A DNA stretch of 64,000 nucleotides, taken from contig NC_135777.1 in NCBI RefSeq assembly GCF_028453695.1, forward strand, positions 13,257,714-13,321,713. The letters are read 5' to 3'. Position numbers and translations under genes: made by a program. Shown here piece after piece: positions 1 through 12,609 of this stretch (position 1 is its first letter; each line of letters starts with the position of its first letter). Under the pieces are notes generated by a model, which saw nothing but the letters and a program-made list of their open reading frames with translations, did not search any database and was not told where the DNA came from. Source of the DNA: Augochlora pura (lineage: Eukaryota > Arthropoda > Insecta > Hymenoptera > Halictidae).

Positions 1-2012
1 CATGCACAGGGTGGCCCGGAACGTTTAATCGGGTGTCCGCGGGCACACGGGCAAGGCGAGTAAAAGTGTGGTCGCGGATTAAATTCATCGCGAGGAAAAC
101 GGAATTGGACGACGGCGGGACACGAGCGTGGAAAAATTGCCGGGTCGAGTCGCGCGTTTAACGAAATTGGAAAGGAGGGTGGGGGGGTGAGCGCGATATA
201 AATCTCGACGAGGCGATGAAACCGTGCCGGTCGAACCGCACACGCTGCGAAATCTCGATTCCAGATGCTGGCCGGCGGAATACCGTGAGCCGCCGCGCCG
301 GTATAAAAATTCATGATTTTTCATTTTCGGCCCGTTAATGGCGTTAGCCGGGCCGCTCCCGTTGGAATAATTTCCCGATAACGTTGACACGGACGGTTCG
401 GCAGTCATTTGGCCGGCGAAAATCGAGCTCTCGGAAACGGTTCCCGTTAAACCGCGACCGCATCGTCGACCACACCGCCGTGAAAACGGCCGTTGGTTGT
501 CGGTTCGCGTGGAACGCGACGAAGTCCTGGTCCCACGCGCGGGCCCCGATGGGACACCGGTGGAACACCAATCGGGGCACCGCGCAAGCCGCGTCTCGTC
601 GATAAGAACCGACGACCGGCGAACAACGGAATTATTTAACCACCCTGTGTGTACGTACGCGGACCGAGCGCTCGCGGCGTATCCCGTGAGATTGAGACCT
701 CCTCGCGTCGGGACTCACGCCGGGCCCCGTGTGAGGCCCCCGGCCTGCCTGCTCGGGCCTCCCCTCCCCTCTGCCCGCGCCCCTCGGGGCCCCCCGGGCC
801 CCGTTCGGGCCCCCGAGACCGCCCTTTCCGCCTTTCTTTTAGAGCCGAGGGGCCCACGATGGAGGTCCGGCCGCGGCTGCCCACACACCGCGCGACGCAA
901 GAATCATCGAACGATTTCTTGGCGCTCGGCAAGAACCATTTACATCTTCTTCGACCGAGTTCGGTGACTTTTTTGCACCGGCGTCCCTAGATCGCCGGTC
1001 CCGGGGATCGATCTGCGAGGCGATCTCCGCCGAGCCAGGTAGACGCCCGGCGAGCCCACTTTCGGCTACTGCAGACCGTTCAAACAGGGTCAAACCGACT
1101 CAAACTAGGTCCCTCGATCTTCGTACAACCTCTGGAAATTGTTTCGCTTAATTAGCGAGCGTTCCGTACTCTGTCATCGAAAAAGAATGCGTCACAGTTG
1201 AAAAATGTACATCCGATCGTATAGGTATGTTCCTCGGACACACATTTCATTTATCACGTTCTTACCACTAAGCATACCAAACATTAAGAGCGATACCTGC
1301 CCAACGAGAATTCGCAGGAAATATAAACAACTGCTCGCGCGAACGTCGCTCAGACCGGGGCCGAAACGTAATCCAAACATGTTGTTCAAATTATCGAACA
1401 CAAATTTTGGCAATTGGGCCACAGTATTGATACATTAACTGAATCGTTTATAATTAATTTCCATTCCGAAAGTTCAAACACGGAATGGGAATAAATTTTG
1501 TATATCTACATCTAATAAATGCATAACAGATAAATTAATAAATAAATTAAATATACAAGTACAGTTTTCCTTAATTTGCACTGCCATTTGCCTCGTTATT
1601 TGCATGATTCTCTAATAATGTTAATAATATTTTATTAACGATATCACGTTAGCATTGATCTACGTTCCTTTTTGCATTTCAATAAATAAATATAGTCAGT
1701 AGCCTATAACGACATGTTTATTGCATTTTGACAGTCACAAAGGATTTGAAATCCATCATTTTGACGGGTTCGGTGGTTCTAGTGCTACAAGTATAAGACT
1801 GCTCCTGAAGCATAAATGAGCCCCGAAAGAGTTCAATAAAGAGTTGCGAGCGGAAGTAAAGAGTACAAGCTCGTAAAGAGAAATGATTAATCCGGGCCGT
1901 AAGGAACGCGGGACCATAAGCCGGACACGGTAGTTCGAAGCAGATTCGAAGGGCTGGGATCTTTCGTCGTGCAGGCACACGATGCGCGGCTACCTTGTAA
2001 TATCTTTGATAC
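1..2012. other. Gene-free stretch, GC-rich then AT-rich
   Basis: The first 1.1 kb is GC- and CpG-rich, with a very C-rich block at about 716-850. Open frames there run on several strands at once and are rich in Arg, Pro and Gly, as expected for GC-rich non-coding DNA. From about 1440 to 1700 the sequence turns AT-rich with many TAAT and AATAAA-like words. I see no RNA gene, mobile element or supported exon. Confidence 0.6.
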
Positions 2013-2207
2013 ATGCAGCATCTGCGTGCCGGGTTCCTAAAGTGGTTCCCTCGAAATTGCGTCGGGCTTGCGGACGGGAGACTTTGTTGCGACAACGTAA
2101 GCAGCCCCTGTAACGCGGCGCCGTGCATCCGTGGGAAGTTTTTCCGTGAAACTGTGGCCGGGATTAACCCCCGGAGTCTGGGATACCGAACTTTAAACGA
2201 ACCTTAG

Positions 2208-3947
2208 GTGCAAGTTTCATTAGGTTTTTGCGACCGGTATCACTTCGGCAGAGGTTCCTCGGACTTCGTTAACCCATTGACGTAATTTCGCAGACGGCGG
2301 CAATCGATCGGTTCCACGACTGCAACGAAGAAAATCATTTTGATATCGACTCGATGCGTTTGCTTCTGTTTTGCCGCGTTCGGTGCATCGCGCGTCACGC
2401 ATAGTTATAATCAACATCGAATAACTTGTATTTATGTTAAGCAAACATGTTTGCGGAATGGCTGCTGGAATATTAGTTCGTGTAATTTTGATGTACACTT
2501 TACGGTCAACAAATCTGTTACGATAGGGTTCTGTTAGAACAATAGAACTCTATTCTTACTTTGTTATGACGCAGAACGGTTTAGTCGCGATGCGAGTGTA
2601 GCGCGTAAAACTTATGCGGAGGGAAACCGATGTAGGTCGAAACGTGTTAACTGTTAAAAGGAGGTACAATGTTGAGGGTTTGAATGGTTTATGAAGGTGT
2701 CAAGATACCGGAAAGCGGGAACCACTGGAAAGTGTTTATCGTTCGAACGAGCGAGACGAATGGAGGCGAGGAAGGAGGCCGGCGCTGGCCGATTCGAGGG
2801 AAATTAATGGTTGACGGGTGTAAGCGGTCCCTCACAAAGGAAAAACTAGCTCCGCGGAATTAAACATCCCTCGGCGTTTCGCGGCTCGGACGCGCCGAGC
2901 GTCGGCGGGACGCATTTGCACGTCAAAGCCGCCCGATAACGCTGGCAAATGCCTCTTCGGCGACGATAATGCTAATACACTTCCTGTTTTATATTTTCTC
3001 GCGGTCTCCTTCGCCGCTGCGAGTGTATATATATTGTAGAGGGCAGCGCACGGACTTACCAGACCGAGCCGATCGAAATTGCATTCTGCCAGACGTGCTT
3101 CCGGGGAAAATGTAATTAACCACTTCCGCTGGCTCGGCCGAGCCACCCCGGGGAAACCGGTTCTCTTCCTCTCTATCTCCCTCCTCTCTCTCTCTCCCTC
3201 TCCCTCTCTAGGCAAAAGTATTTTGTGCTCGCCCGAATATTCGATTCCGTGCAATTTTCTATTATCCGTCTCCGCGAGACCGAGACACGTCTTCCGTGGC
3301 CGGCAGCCCCAATGACTTTTAACCCGCCAATTCGACCGGCGTTAACCTCGAACATCTGCGGGCCCGGAATATCAAGCTGGAATTTATCGTAAGCTCGGGT
3401 TCAGTCGCCGGATAACATTTTGGGAATTCTAGCCGGGATCGCGATCTGCTGGTTCGACTTTCTGAATTTTTTCTACCTTACTGAGAGACGATTTTCACAT
3501 CCGGTATTTTGCGTTCGATTATACATGACCCGCTCTCTTGTTCTGGCTACCATTTTCATGTAGAATGTGTGAAAATTGCCGATGATGGGCGATGTCAAAG
3601 CTTGCATCGTTTTTTGATGGATTTAAGCGGTGCTCGTTGCAGGGATTTCGTCCTGGTCGGCGTGCTAGTGATCCGGCATTTAAAAAATTGTTTTTTCTGA
3701 TCAACACATTTTGTTTACCGCAGCCGGAAACAGGATTACCTAGGTGGTACTGGCAATTACGAAATAGGATCGATTTAAACATGCTCGTTTATTTTGTAAC
3801 GCGTCTTTTGATGTTTTGTTGCTTTGAAAAGAATATTAATAATTGTCGTGACATCGTGATTTTAGCTTGATTTGTGGAGGAATGTTGTCTGAATATGTCT
3901 GGCAAGTTTAATCCGATCACGTGGTATGCTCATGGAATCTCAATGAC
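2208..3947. other. Gene-free stretch with one pyrimidine tract
   Basis: Mixed composition. It contains the CT-rich tract at 3161-3210 and otherwise unique-looking sequence. The 140-codon minus-strand frame at 2832-3254 crosses the CT tract and has low-complexity Glu/Arg residues there, so I do not treat it as a gene. Nothing else is recognised. Confidence 0.5.
3161..3210. repeat. CT-rich microsatellite
   Basis: Imperfect (CT)n/(CCCTCT)n pyrimidine tract on the plus strand, ending just before a CTAGG. It is simple-sequence DNA. Confidence 0.8.
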
Positions 3948-4436
3948 GAAAGTACTGTCAATTGTTGAAAAGATGGCACACAGATAGAAATATAGTGCCG
4001 ATTCTCACTAAGCAACTTATGTTTATGCCCTCGTGGAGGTACGCTAAATGCGTCTCCTTTATTGGCAGAAATGATCCTTGCTATTAGCCCCAATTTCCAG
4101 GAAATGAGGGACACGTGCCTGGCCGATTCTAAACAATCAACGCGTGCTGACTCGCGTCATCGTCTCGCTCCTCCGTGGCCTCCTAGCCTCGTTCAATTCG
4201 TTTCAGATTTTTTATTATTGTTGGCTAAATAAGAGACGCCCGCTGAGCAATAGATGTGATTAAGTGGAGCGGGTGACCGATCCCGATTGGTCTTCTTGTT
4301 TACAAGTAAAAGTGGATTTTAGGACGTCGTAGAAAGGTAGGGACTACGGGCGTTCAGATCAGGCGGGGAGAGCGGGATACCACCCTTGCAACTTGACGGA
4401 CATTACGCCATCTTTTCAGCAATGGACAGTACTTTC
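3948..4436. mobile_element. 489-bp inverted-repeat element (class II-like, unclassified)
   Basis: A 30-nt arm at 3948-3977 (starting GAAAGTACTGTC and ending AAAAGATGGC) is the reverse complement of 4407-4436 with two mismatches. The 429 bp between the arms has no long open frame. An inner part, 4017-4190, resembles 28541-28705 in inverted orientation, including the shared words GAAATTGGGGCTAATAG and GAGACGC. Terminal inverted repeats plus a second genomic copy point to a non-autonomous DNA transposon. I found no clear target-site duplication, so the exact ends and superfamily remain open. A TTAA duplication is not present, so it is not of the same type as the other MITEs in the window. Confidence 0.65.
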
Positions 4437-7400
4437 TTCTGATTAAAATATATGGAAATTTGCCAATGATCTACGAGATCTCCACACGGGTACTTCTGAC
4501 ACTAAACGCCTGGATGGATAGTTTTGCACTAGGTTCCCACGTCGCCATTCCTGGTATTAAACCCTTCGCGGGTGTTCCTAACATTAACTTTCACGTAAAT
4601 ATACCCGGGTTAAAGGATTAGGAGTTTTTTTTGTCTATTTTGCAACAGTATTTACTGTCGGTTAGTCAATACGAATTATTATAATTTTAATTAATAAAAA
4701 TAAGTATATATTTATATATGAATTTATGAGAGGTATAAATTTTTATATTTGTTTGTATGGTAATAATATTAATTTTATCTTTTGGATTTTATTGTTTTAA
4801 TATAGGGAATCAAAGTATTCTTTTATATAACTGAATTAGATAAAGTGTCGCTGTTAATAATACATTTTTAGGATTATTATTTTACTTAATGTGAAAGAAA
4901 ATTAAATATAATTTGAAAAGTGTATAGTATATTATAAGAATATCTAATTTAAATATTTTATATAGGATTATTTATTTAGAAATCGCAGATACCAGTTTCA
5001 GTAGCTAAGTTTAAATAGTCTACGGTCATAACTATCTTAAGACTCATTTAACGTCAAGAACACTTAAGTAAAATTTTTGGTCGAAATTCTGCAGACTATG
5101 TAATAGATCGAGTGAAACGAAAATGGAAATTAGAATCGATTTTTCGGAGTTTCAATGCATAAATATGCCAGCCCGAGTAAAAGAAAGTACGTAAGAACTT
5201 CTTGCGGCGTGGAATGCTTCATAATTTAGTCGGCTCGGAGAATCTTCGCATCAAATTTTGCGAGGGCACGGCGCGGACCACAGGGCAAAGACAAGCACGG
5301 GGAGAAGATCGATTTTTTGAGGTTGCAAAGCAGAAATCCGTCTTAAATCAAACTCGGTTTACACCTGGAGGCCGGCGGGGCATTCATCGGACGCTGGGAG
5401 CGTAGCGGCCGGGCTCTTTTTCACCGCGGGCGTATCCACTTCATCGCGCAGTTCCATCATCGTAAGAAAACAAGGAAGGAAGAGACGCCGCCGGCCCCCG
5501 GAGGAGACTCCGAGAGCCAGTCATTACAGGAACCCGGCACAGAAACGAAAATATTGATAGAACGTCAGAGGTGCAAGCGTTCACGAGCGAAAATCCAGGG
5601 GCGGTCCCCGTCATTAATCATCAGCTCTCCCCGCTCGATCTTGCGTCCCCTCCCCTCGCCCTCTTTCCTTTCTCTTTCCACCGACACACGAAGAAGTGTC
5701 TTATGCCAGCCGATCCTCCGGTGAATGATGTGGTCCTCAAGGATCGTGCCCGGCATTCGTCGTCCACGGGAAACTCTGGCGAACTTGTCGGCCACCATGC
5801 TTTCTCATTTTTCCGCAACAAAAGATTCACACCGTATGTCCTACTGTCGTATATTACAACCATTGTTAATGATCGGATCGATGCCGACATTATTGCTGAT
5901 ATTCCAACAATTCAGTACCAAAGTACTCAATAGGCAAAGTACTCAATACTTATTTGATACTTCAGTGATACTTTACGAAAGTATCGATACTCGTTTGATT
6001 TCACAAAGTATTGATACCTGTTTGATACTTCGGTTTATAGCAGGTTCGCCAACTTGTACCATTTCGGTCACTCGTTTAGGATTTCCCCGTCAAATAATTG
6101 TATTTATTTATTATTTTTACTTACTATTATTGTACTTTTTATTTATTATAATTTTGCTAACTTTGATATAAAATCTGTGAAACCGATCATTTTGACCGTT
6201 TTTTTATGTTTAGCGTTAGCAAATTTTTTCTTATAATATTTACAATATAACTACGATCGAACAATTTGATTTTGTTCAACTGAAAAATTGTCATTCTTGT
6301 GTCACTTTTTTTATTCCTCCTTTAATCATCAAAATAACCGTCGGGTTCGAGGAGGAAACAGGATTGACTCGTGTATTTCAAAATAGAGAGTTCATTTAAA
6401 AAATTCAAGATCTAACTGTTCGTCTTGATGGGATATTTGAGGAAAGTTCGGTTGTGGTTTTATTGAACTGAATATTACTGACAATCCATTTTCTGGTAAA
6501 ACGGGAGAGATGGTGACAAGTTAGACATATTAGAAATGGAATTGGTAGAATTCTGATAATGCTTTGTAAAAGCATATTTCTGTAATTTTTGTCGTGACGA
6601 GTATAAAGTCAAGAACGTGATATTAATTATATGCTAGTATTATCTGATCGGCCAGCTATTAGTAGAAGGAGAAGACCGTAGTCCACCAATTACATTTAAT
6701 TCATCGATGGAAGAAGATTGTCTAACAAATCATCACAGACATATACACTGTGTTGCATTATACATTTTATGCGATGCGTTCAGTTTCCACTTTGTTGGAT
6801 TATTCTCAATGCACTCAACGAAGAAGGTAATTAGAAATAACTGTAAAGCGTAACGACGACATTTCATTAATCACTTGTCCTAAAATGAACATTCCAGGTT
6901 TCAAGTCAGCTGTTTTTCGTGATTCAGGCTGACGTAATCAAGCAACTTTCCGTCCCCCATGCTCCACGTCGCGCAACGAAGATTATTACTGTTATTGTTA
7001 ATTTTCGTGATCTCGGCGAGGAGACAGCCATCTAGAAATTAACTGGAAGTTGGCGTCGCGCGGGTCCTCGGTCGGAATTTCCAACGATCTTGTTGCATTA
7101 GCGTTCTCCGGAGCTCGCGGAACACGACTCGCTTTCATTTCACCGGCGATTATTATCGCCGTTTTCCTCGTTTACGCGCGACTCCCAGGCTACGCGTCGC
7201 CCTGGAAAAAAATATAAAGACACGTTGTCGCGCGCCGCTTTATTACCGCCGCCCGTATTACCCGTCCCTTCGAGACCCTTTATTCGTCGTTCGGCTGTAA
7301 TTCGCGAAACGGTTCCCGTGTTTTCCTCGGGCGCACCCCCCCCGCGTCCCGCCCTCCTTTTTTAACGTCGTGTCGCTGCAGTTCGACTCGTTCGTATTGC

Positions 7401-7810
7401 CGGGACTTTATAACAATCGCGCGCGTTTTCGCCGGTGATTCTGCCTCGTTGAAACCACGGATAACCATCGGCGTAAATAAACTCGTGTCATCCGGCAGTT
7501 TCGGAATTCTTTGGAACTCCCCCGGCGAATAAAGGGCAACGTCCCTTTAACCGTCGCTGTATGTCCCGCGAGCTTTCGCATCGATTCTACGCGCCACAAT
7601 TCCTTCCGTGTCACCGTTACATTATTACTATTCATAATTCTGCTTGGCAATAAAACTGCTATCCTAAACGCAACGGCGTCGTTATGCCTCCGATGGCGGG
7701 ACTTTGGTCCATCTTGTCGCGTGGTCGCAAGCTTTCTGTTATTTTCTAGTAGCCAGTTTAAACCGCCTACTCTCGTTGATAACACAAAATCTGGCGAATT
7801 TTGTAAGTGA
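4437..7810. other. Gene-free stretch, mostly AT-rich
   Basis: 4620-5060 and 6100-6650 are strongly AT-rich. 5200-5800 is GC-richer and holds several short overlapping frames on both strands without recognisable domains. A degenerate GATACT/AGTATC repeat lies at 5918-6037. From about 7020 the sequence becomes CpG-rich again. No gene is supported. Confidence 0.5.
5918..6037. repeat. Degenerate AGTATC/GATACT repeat cluster
   Basis: The words AGTACTCAATA, TTGATACTT, AAGTATCGATAC and AAGTATTGATAC recur about every 20-30 bases, in both orientations, across some 120 bp. It may be the subterminal region of a decayed DNA transposon, but I could not define ends. Confidence 0.5.
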
Positions 7811-8095
7811 TTAACCACTTCGGTACGGCGCGCATCGGCCACGAAATTGTGCCCACAGCCGGCACTCACCATTCGCATGCTACTTCGTGCATCGACAGTG
7901 AATCCGTTTTGCTCTTTTACAGATCTTTGACGAGAAAAGCTTATTTATGTGTATTTCTGGACGTAAACACTGCAATTGTAGAGATAAGGCAAAAGTTCTT
8001 GGCAGTCGACTATAGTCGACTATAGTCGATGCTCGGCCGTGTGCGTTCATATCACGGCCGTCGACTATAGTCGACACTCGTACCGAAGTGGTTAA
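7811..8095. mobile_element. TTAA-flanked MITE, family with CCACTTCGGTAC ends
   Basis: The element starts TTAACCACTTCGGTACG at 7811 and ends with its perfect 17-nt reverse complement at 8079-8095, so TTAA flanks an inverted repeat beginning CCACTT. TTAA target duplications with CC-initial ends are the hallmark of piggyBac-type transposons. At 285 bp it is too short for a transposase and has no coding frame of note. Near the right end, GTCGACTATAGTCGAC palindromes occur at 8005-8029 and 8060-8075, flanking a hairpin with an 8-bp stem CGGCCGTG at 8034-8060. Subterminal palindromes of this sort could be transposase-binding sites; that is inference. Confidence 0.85.
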
Positions 8096-11000
8096 CAAGT
8101 AAAAATGGCTATACGAAGATGCAGTTCAATAAGAAGATTGATGCGACTTCTAAGAAACGTAGCGATATACATGAAAAGGAAAATTCATACGTAAAGATTC
8201 GAATGGATTCAGTCGTGGCTGCCATAAAATTGTCAAAGTCATTCGTCGTGCAAGAGGAAACGTGCTTTTTCAGTCTTAAATGTACTATTATTTTAGAAAC
8301 AGTGGATCATTTTAAAGTGGTCGCTCTCCGCGTCCAGGAGCAATGGCGAAATAATGCATCACGTTCCCGAGTGTTTCCCATACATTTCTGCAGCTCTGTT
8401 CGTATTCTCGTTCCATCGCACAGCAGATATATTTTCTACACTCTGAACTACGCATTTAAGGGATGAAATTCAAAGATTACAGTTTGCTGCCCCCTCGAAC
8501 AGCAGCGAATTCTAGGATTAATGCAGGAACGCATAGCGGAAACGACACGCCACGGAAACGATAATACTTTTCAGGCAGCGGATAGGGCATAAAGACGGAA
8601 GAAAGATCGGACCATAAACCAGTCGGGAAACAGGACGGCCTGAGGAATTATAGTTCGGCGGATAGAAAGCCGAAAGGATGTACATCCGAAGGGGAAGAAG
8701 GGCTCGCAGCCATCGCGGAGCCTCGAACGTGTAACACTGATGATCGTCTAGCTCGAAAACCATCAATCTTAACTACCGGCGACCGTCGCGGGGGTGTCAG
8801 GGGGTGTCAGAAGGTGGGGCTCCACGAAGGGGGGGGGGCAGGAATAACTTATCGGAATCCCATTCGACGTGGCTCGTTACGCGTTCGCGAAGAAAAACAG
8901 CGCGGTTTCCTCTCCCCGGTTATTCGCGTCCCGCGAGGGTAAATAACTCATCCCCCGTCCGAGTGATTCCACGCCGGCTACGGGGTTGTTGTTGGGGGGT
9001 GATGGTGGTGGTGCTGGCGGCGCCAGGCTTCTTTGCGAGGTCCGGAACGCCGTTCATCCCGCCGCGGGTTTTCCGGCCGTGGCGCGGCGTCGCGTCGGTG
9101 ACCTCTGCCGACGCTGTCGATCCCGACGGCGATTCGTCGACGACGGGTTACGACGACGTCGGTTCTCGTTCGGCGGCGGCTCGTCACGACGGCGACGTAT
9201 AAAAGTATGGCTGGAAAGAACGCCGGGAAAACCCGTAAAGCTCTTGTTGACGTTGTCCTTATCTCATTCCGTGGCAGACACCCGGCCGAGCGATAGAAGC
9301 TGTTTACGGCTGGCGCCGTCGCTCCCGGAACCACGGCCGTTTTACCTCCGGTATCAGCGGAAAAAAATCTGTTCCCCTTCTGTTCCTTTGGCAGACGACC
9401 TTCACGACGTTGAAGATGACATCCCCGCATTCGTTAGGGGCGCGTACATTTTTGCGTTCCGATTCCGCGCGGCGGAACGTCATCGATCGCGCGACCACTC
9501 CGCTTGAAACTTTCGGCGAGTTCTTTCGGCCGAGAGAACTTTCGGGCGAGTTCCCACCGTTTCCTGTACTTTCTCCCAGACGATAGTTTCGCCCGCGCGC
9601 CCCGGCGAATCGATAAATCGTCGGCCGTTCCCGGAAGAATGAAAGAACCGTATGTATTTCGCGCGAGCGGCTCCCTTTTCGCTGGAGCTCTCGTTTCGGA
9701 CGGTCGCGTCGCCCACGAAGAAGTCGTCGTCGGTGTAAACGAACGGGATCGGGGCGCCAATTATGGGGACGCTCGAAGAAATCGTTATCGCGGCAATCAG
9801 AGTGTGGCGACACACCTCGGCTCATCGTAAATCGCATCCGTCACTGATTGGCTCTCGCCGTGACGAGAAAAACGCGGCCCCAGAACTGCGCGGGCCGAGC
9901 AAGAAATTCTCAAATTCGTTTGCCGGGGATCCCCGGATTGGTGATTAGTCATCACTTACCGGGAACCTGCGACGTTCTGGGGGGCCCAGGCAATTTATTG
10001 TGGGTGCTGGAGTGGCTCTATTAGGGCGCGGCGGATGCCATCTTGCATATTTATGGTCTACCCGCGTGGCCTTAAAAGAGGAGCAAAGCTGTATTAGTTG
10101 GACGTCTAGTGATCTCCAATTTTGATCAAAGATCTGGTATACAAATTATTAGTTTATTTCTAACGCATTCGATCTTTTAAACAACCCGTGAAATCTTCCA
10201 TTCTTTTAAATTCAGATATAAAGAGCTCCATTTACATCTACGTTTCAAATGAAAATTACGTACGATGTAAAACATCTTAAACCGTTTGTTAATCTTTCAA
10301 TTTTTTATGGCAGTTTTTGTTTGATAAATGCTACAGAAGTCTGCACTTTGTTTAGGAAATTGGACGTTGCCCACCTAAGTTATTCTGTTAGGTTTCTTAC
10401 GAATATTTGACTATTTTCTATCAAGGTTACCATTTCCTTATAGTGGAACTAAATCGCTGCAAACTGAACAATTAAACAGATTGACAGTGTTGGTTTTCTT
10501 CAACCTCTCTTGTACACGATCGAGGCTTCGTTTGCAAGCGTTTGTCGAAATAATTCGTCCGATAAGTTTGCTGAAAAAAGTAAGGTTGCATAACTTATGG
10601 TGAGACAAGGCGAGCCGCGGCGATTGCAGACAATATGGCGGACGGAGGTCCTCTCGAAGACTGTCCAGGACGTAGATCGCGATCGAACAGTATTTTCCCG
10701 AATGGTTCTCCGGGAACTCGGGTTGTTTGGGGCAATCGGACCGTTCATAAGGAGATAAGTATGACGCGTTCGATTCGGAAAGTTTCTTCATTTCGAGGTA
10801 CAGCGGCCGATCAGGAGTTCACGAATCATTGACCGTGCGATTCGGATTCTTTTCCGGATATTTTATAGCCGCCAAGATCCCGACCCCGACGCGACGACCT
10901 CGATAAAGTTTCACAAAGTCTCTGGTAATTGCACGAAGACAAATCATCGATTCCTTACCCTCGGGCAGAGTTCAAATTAATTTGTCAACCACGGTCATGG

Positions 11001-11132
11001 AAGGGGGTGAAAAATACGCGCCGTAAAAGTTGCTTCTTGAAATTACCACCGAGTCTGCCGGACGCTGGGAAACTCCGTTTGTTCGAATATTGTTCGAATA
11101 ATGTTGGTCGTATGAAAATTAATAAGTCAGAT
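8096..11132. other. Gene-free stretch, GC-rich core
   Basis: 8770-9960 is CpG- and GC-rich, with a G10 run at 8829-8838 and several overlapping frames of 100-177 codons on both strands. These frames are Arg/Ser-rich and mutually overlapping, which argues against coding. 10130-10440 is AT-rich. A frame with a good ATG context sits at 10635 (ATGGCGGACGGAGG, a YY1-like word), but no splice or domain evidence supports it. Confidence 0.45.
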
Positions 11133-11151
11133 AACTGTCATTATGACAGTT
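11133..11151. repeat. Perfect short palindrome
   Basis: AACTGTCAT at 11133-11141, one T, then ATGACAGTT at 11143-11151: a perfect 9+1+9 inverted repeat placed 3 bases before a stronger hairpin. Confidence 0.8.
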
Positions 11152-11154
11152 GTA

Positions 11155-11187
11155 TTTCCCCGGGCAGCTAATGTAAGCCCGGGGAAA
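11155..11187. repeat. GC-rich perfect hairpin, 11-bp stem
   Basis: TTTCCCCGGGC at 11155-11165 pairs perfectly with GCCCGGGGAAA at 11177-11187 around an 11-nt loop. A perfect GC-rich stem of this length in an otherwise AT-leaning stretch is unusual. It could be part of a decayed foldback element or a structured transcript; nothing identifies it. Confidence 0.8.
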
Positions 11188-12609
11188 CATGATTTGTTAA
11201 TAACATATTTCGTATTAACGTAATTGTTGAATCTATCTAAATGTGGCAACTCGAATTTCTGATGGTGATGAATTTGTAGGTCGCTGAATACCTTCTTCCT
11301 GTTTTGGAGCACGCTTCCCGCGGTTTCAGAACGCTGTTTTATAAATATACTTACTTCGAAGCCATGCATTAGTAAGCGCCACTGCTTTGCACTCTTAATA
11401 AGTTTGACTAATTAGTACGTTGCTCGATTAAACCGCGTCAAGTCGATTTGTGTAAACCAACCATTCCATTTGAGTCTTGCCTACCTGTCGGCCATTTTGT
11501 GGTAAATGTTTTAAAAGAATTACTTTTTCAGAGTGACGACAGACCGTTGTGTTTCATACCAAATTCAAGATAATGTATGATACTGTATAATGTATTATAT
11601 AATATATACATATATTATTATAATTGTATTACATATAATATATAATTATAATATACATAAACATAATATTGTACTAATATTAATATTAATATAACGTTCA
11701 AAATGATTTGTGACTCGAATTCATGATAAGGAAGTGATGGAAGGGTTATTGAGATTGATTGGATTGCCGGGATCGAAAAGATGAGCAAGAAAATGCAAGC
11801 TCGCGAAAGTGTTTAGACCGTTGTGTATCGGGCAGCAGCTGGCATTAAATAAGTAATGCCGGCCGTTCGAGGGGTCCGCGTTTCGACGTGCTACACCGGC
11901 AGCCATGTCGTCCCGGGCTATTCCATTTTTCAGTCCGGTCGAGTAGCTGCACCGCGTGCATTATGCAGCTCAGGCTGACGGACGACCAGACGACGCGCGA
12001 CGATCCTTGAACCGTCCCATCACGCTGTCCCGTGAGTCTTTCTTTCGCCGGCAATACGTGTCACGAGAAGCGCGAACCGAATTTGCTTCCACATTCGAAG
12101 CGAAATTTCTAATTTGTAATCGCATAAGCCATTTACACGGAATTACCCACCTAGGATGTTCACGAACCTCTAATAAAAAAGTACTATTACCTGATCAAAT
12201 TATACGAAAATTTTCCAGTGATAGGAACCTATTAGACATCCACGTGGGTAAACCCGACACTTGACGCTCGGGTGCGTCATACTATATCTTCACGCAAGTA
12301 CTGCTAGTATTAGGTTATCACGTTGGTAATACTCACGTTGTTAATATAACTGCAATACTATCATTGACCAAATTTCGAACGAAAACATGTTAAGAAATGC
12401 TTTTTAATATTTTAATTTTAAATTGTTTTCTAATTGATTTTGCTCAACTAGCGTTGCTCAACTTTGCTCAATTCAACGTTTCGAATAAGACTTTTCCAGT
12501 TCCAGTTTCCTTAAATTCGAAAAGTGATTCGCAATCGGCAAATGTTGGACTCCTGATATCATTTAAAGTAACCTTTACTTTTTCAAAAATTTGCTTCCAG
12601 GTAATATTA
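11188..12609. other. Gene-free stretch with AT-rich low-complexity tract
   Basis: Contains the TA-rich tract listed separately at 11575-11695. 11820-12080 is GC-richer with short overlapping frames and no recognisable product. 12270-12600 is AT-rich. I see no exon or RNA gene. Confidence 0.5.
11575..11695. repeat. TA-rich low-complexity tract
   Basis: Runs of TATAT, ATTATAAT and TAATATTAATATTAAT make up almost all of this stretch, with very few G or C bases. Confidence 0.85.

Noticed and set aside
4554..4620. TTAAACCCTTCGCGGG and later CCCGGGTTAA as possible MITE ends
   Set aside because: The two ends do not match as an inverted repeat and enclose too little sequence.
8986..9837. Overlapping frames of 150-177 codons on both strands
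   Set aside because: Mutually overlapping, Arg/Ser/Gly-rich, typical for GC-rich DNA with few stop codons.
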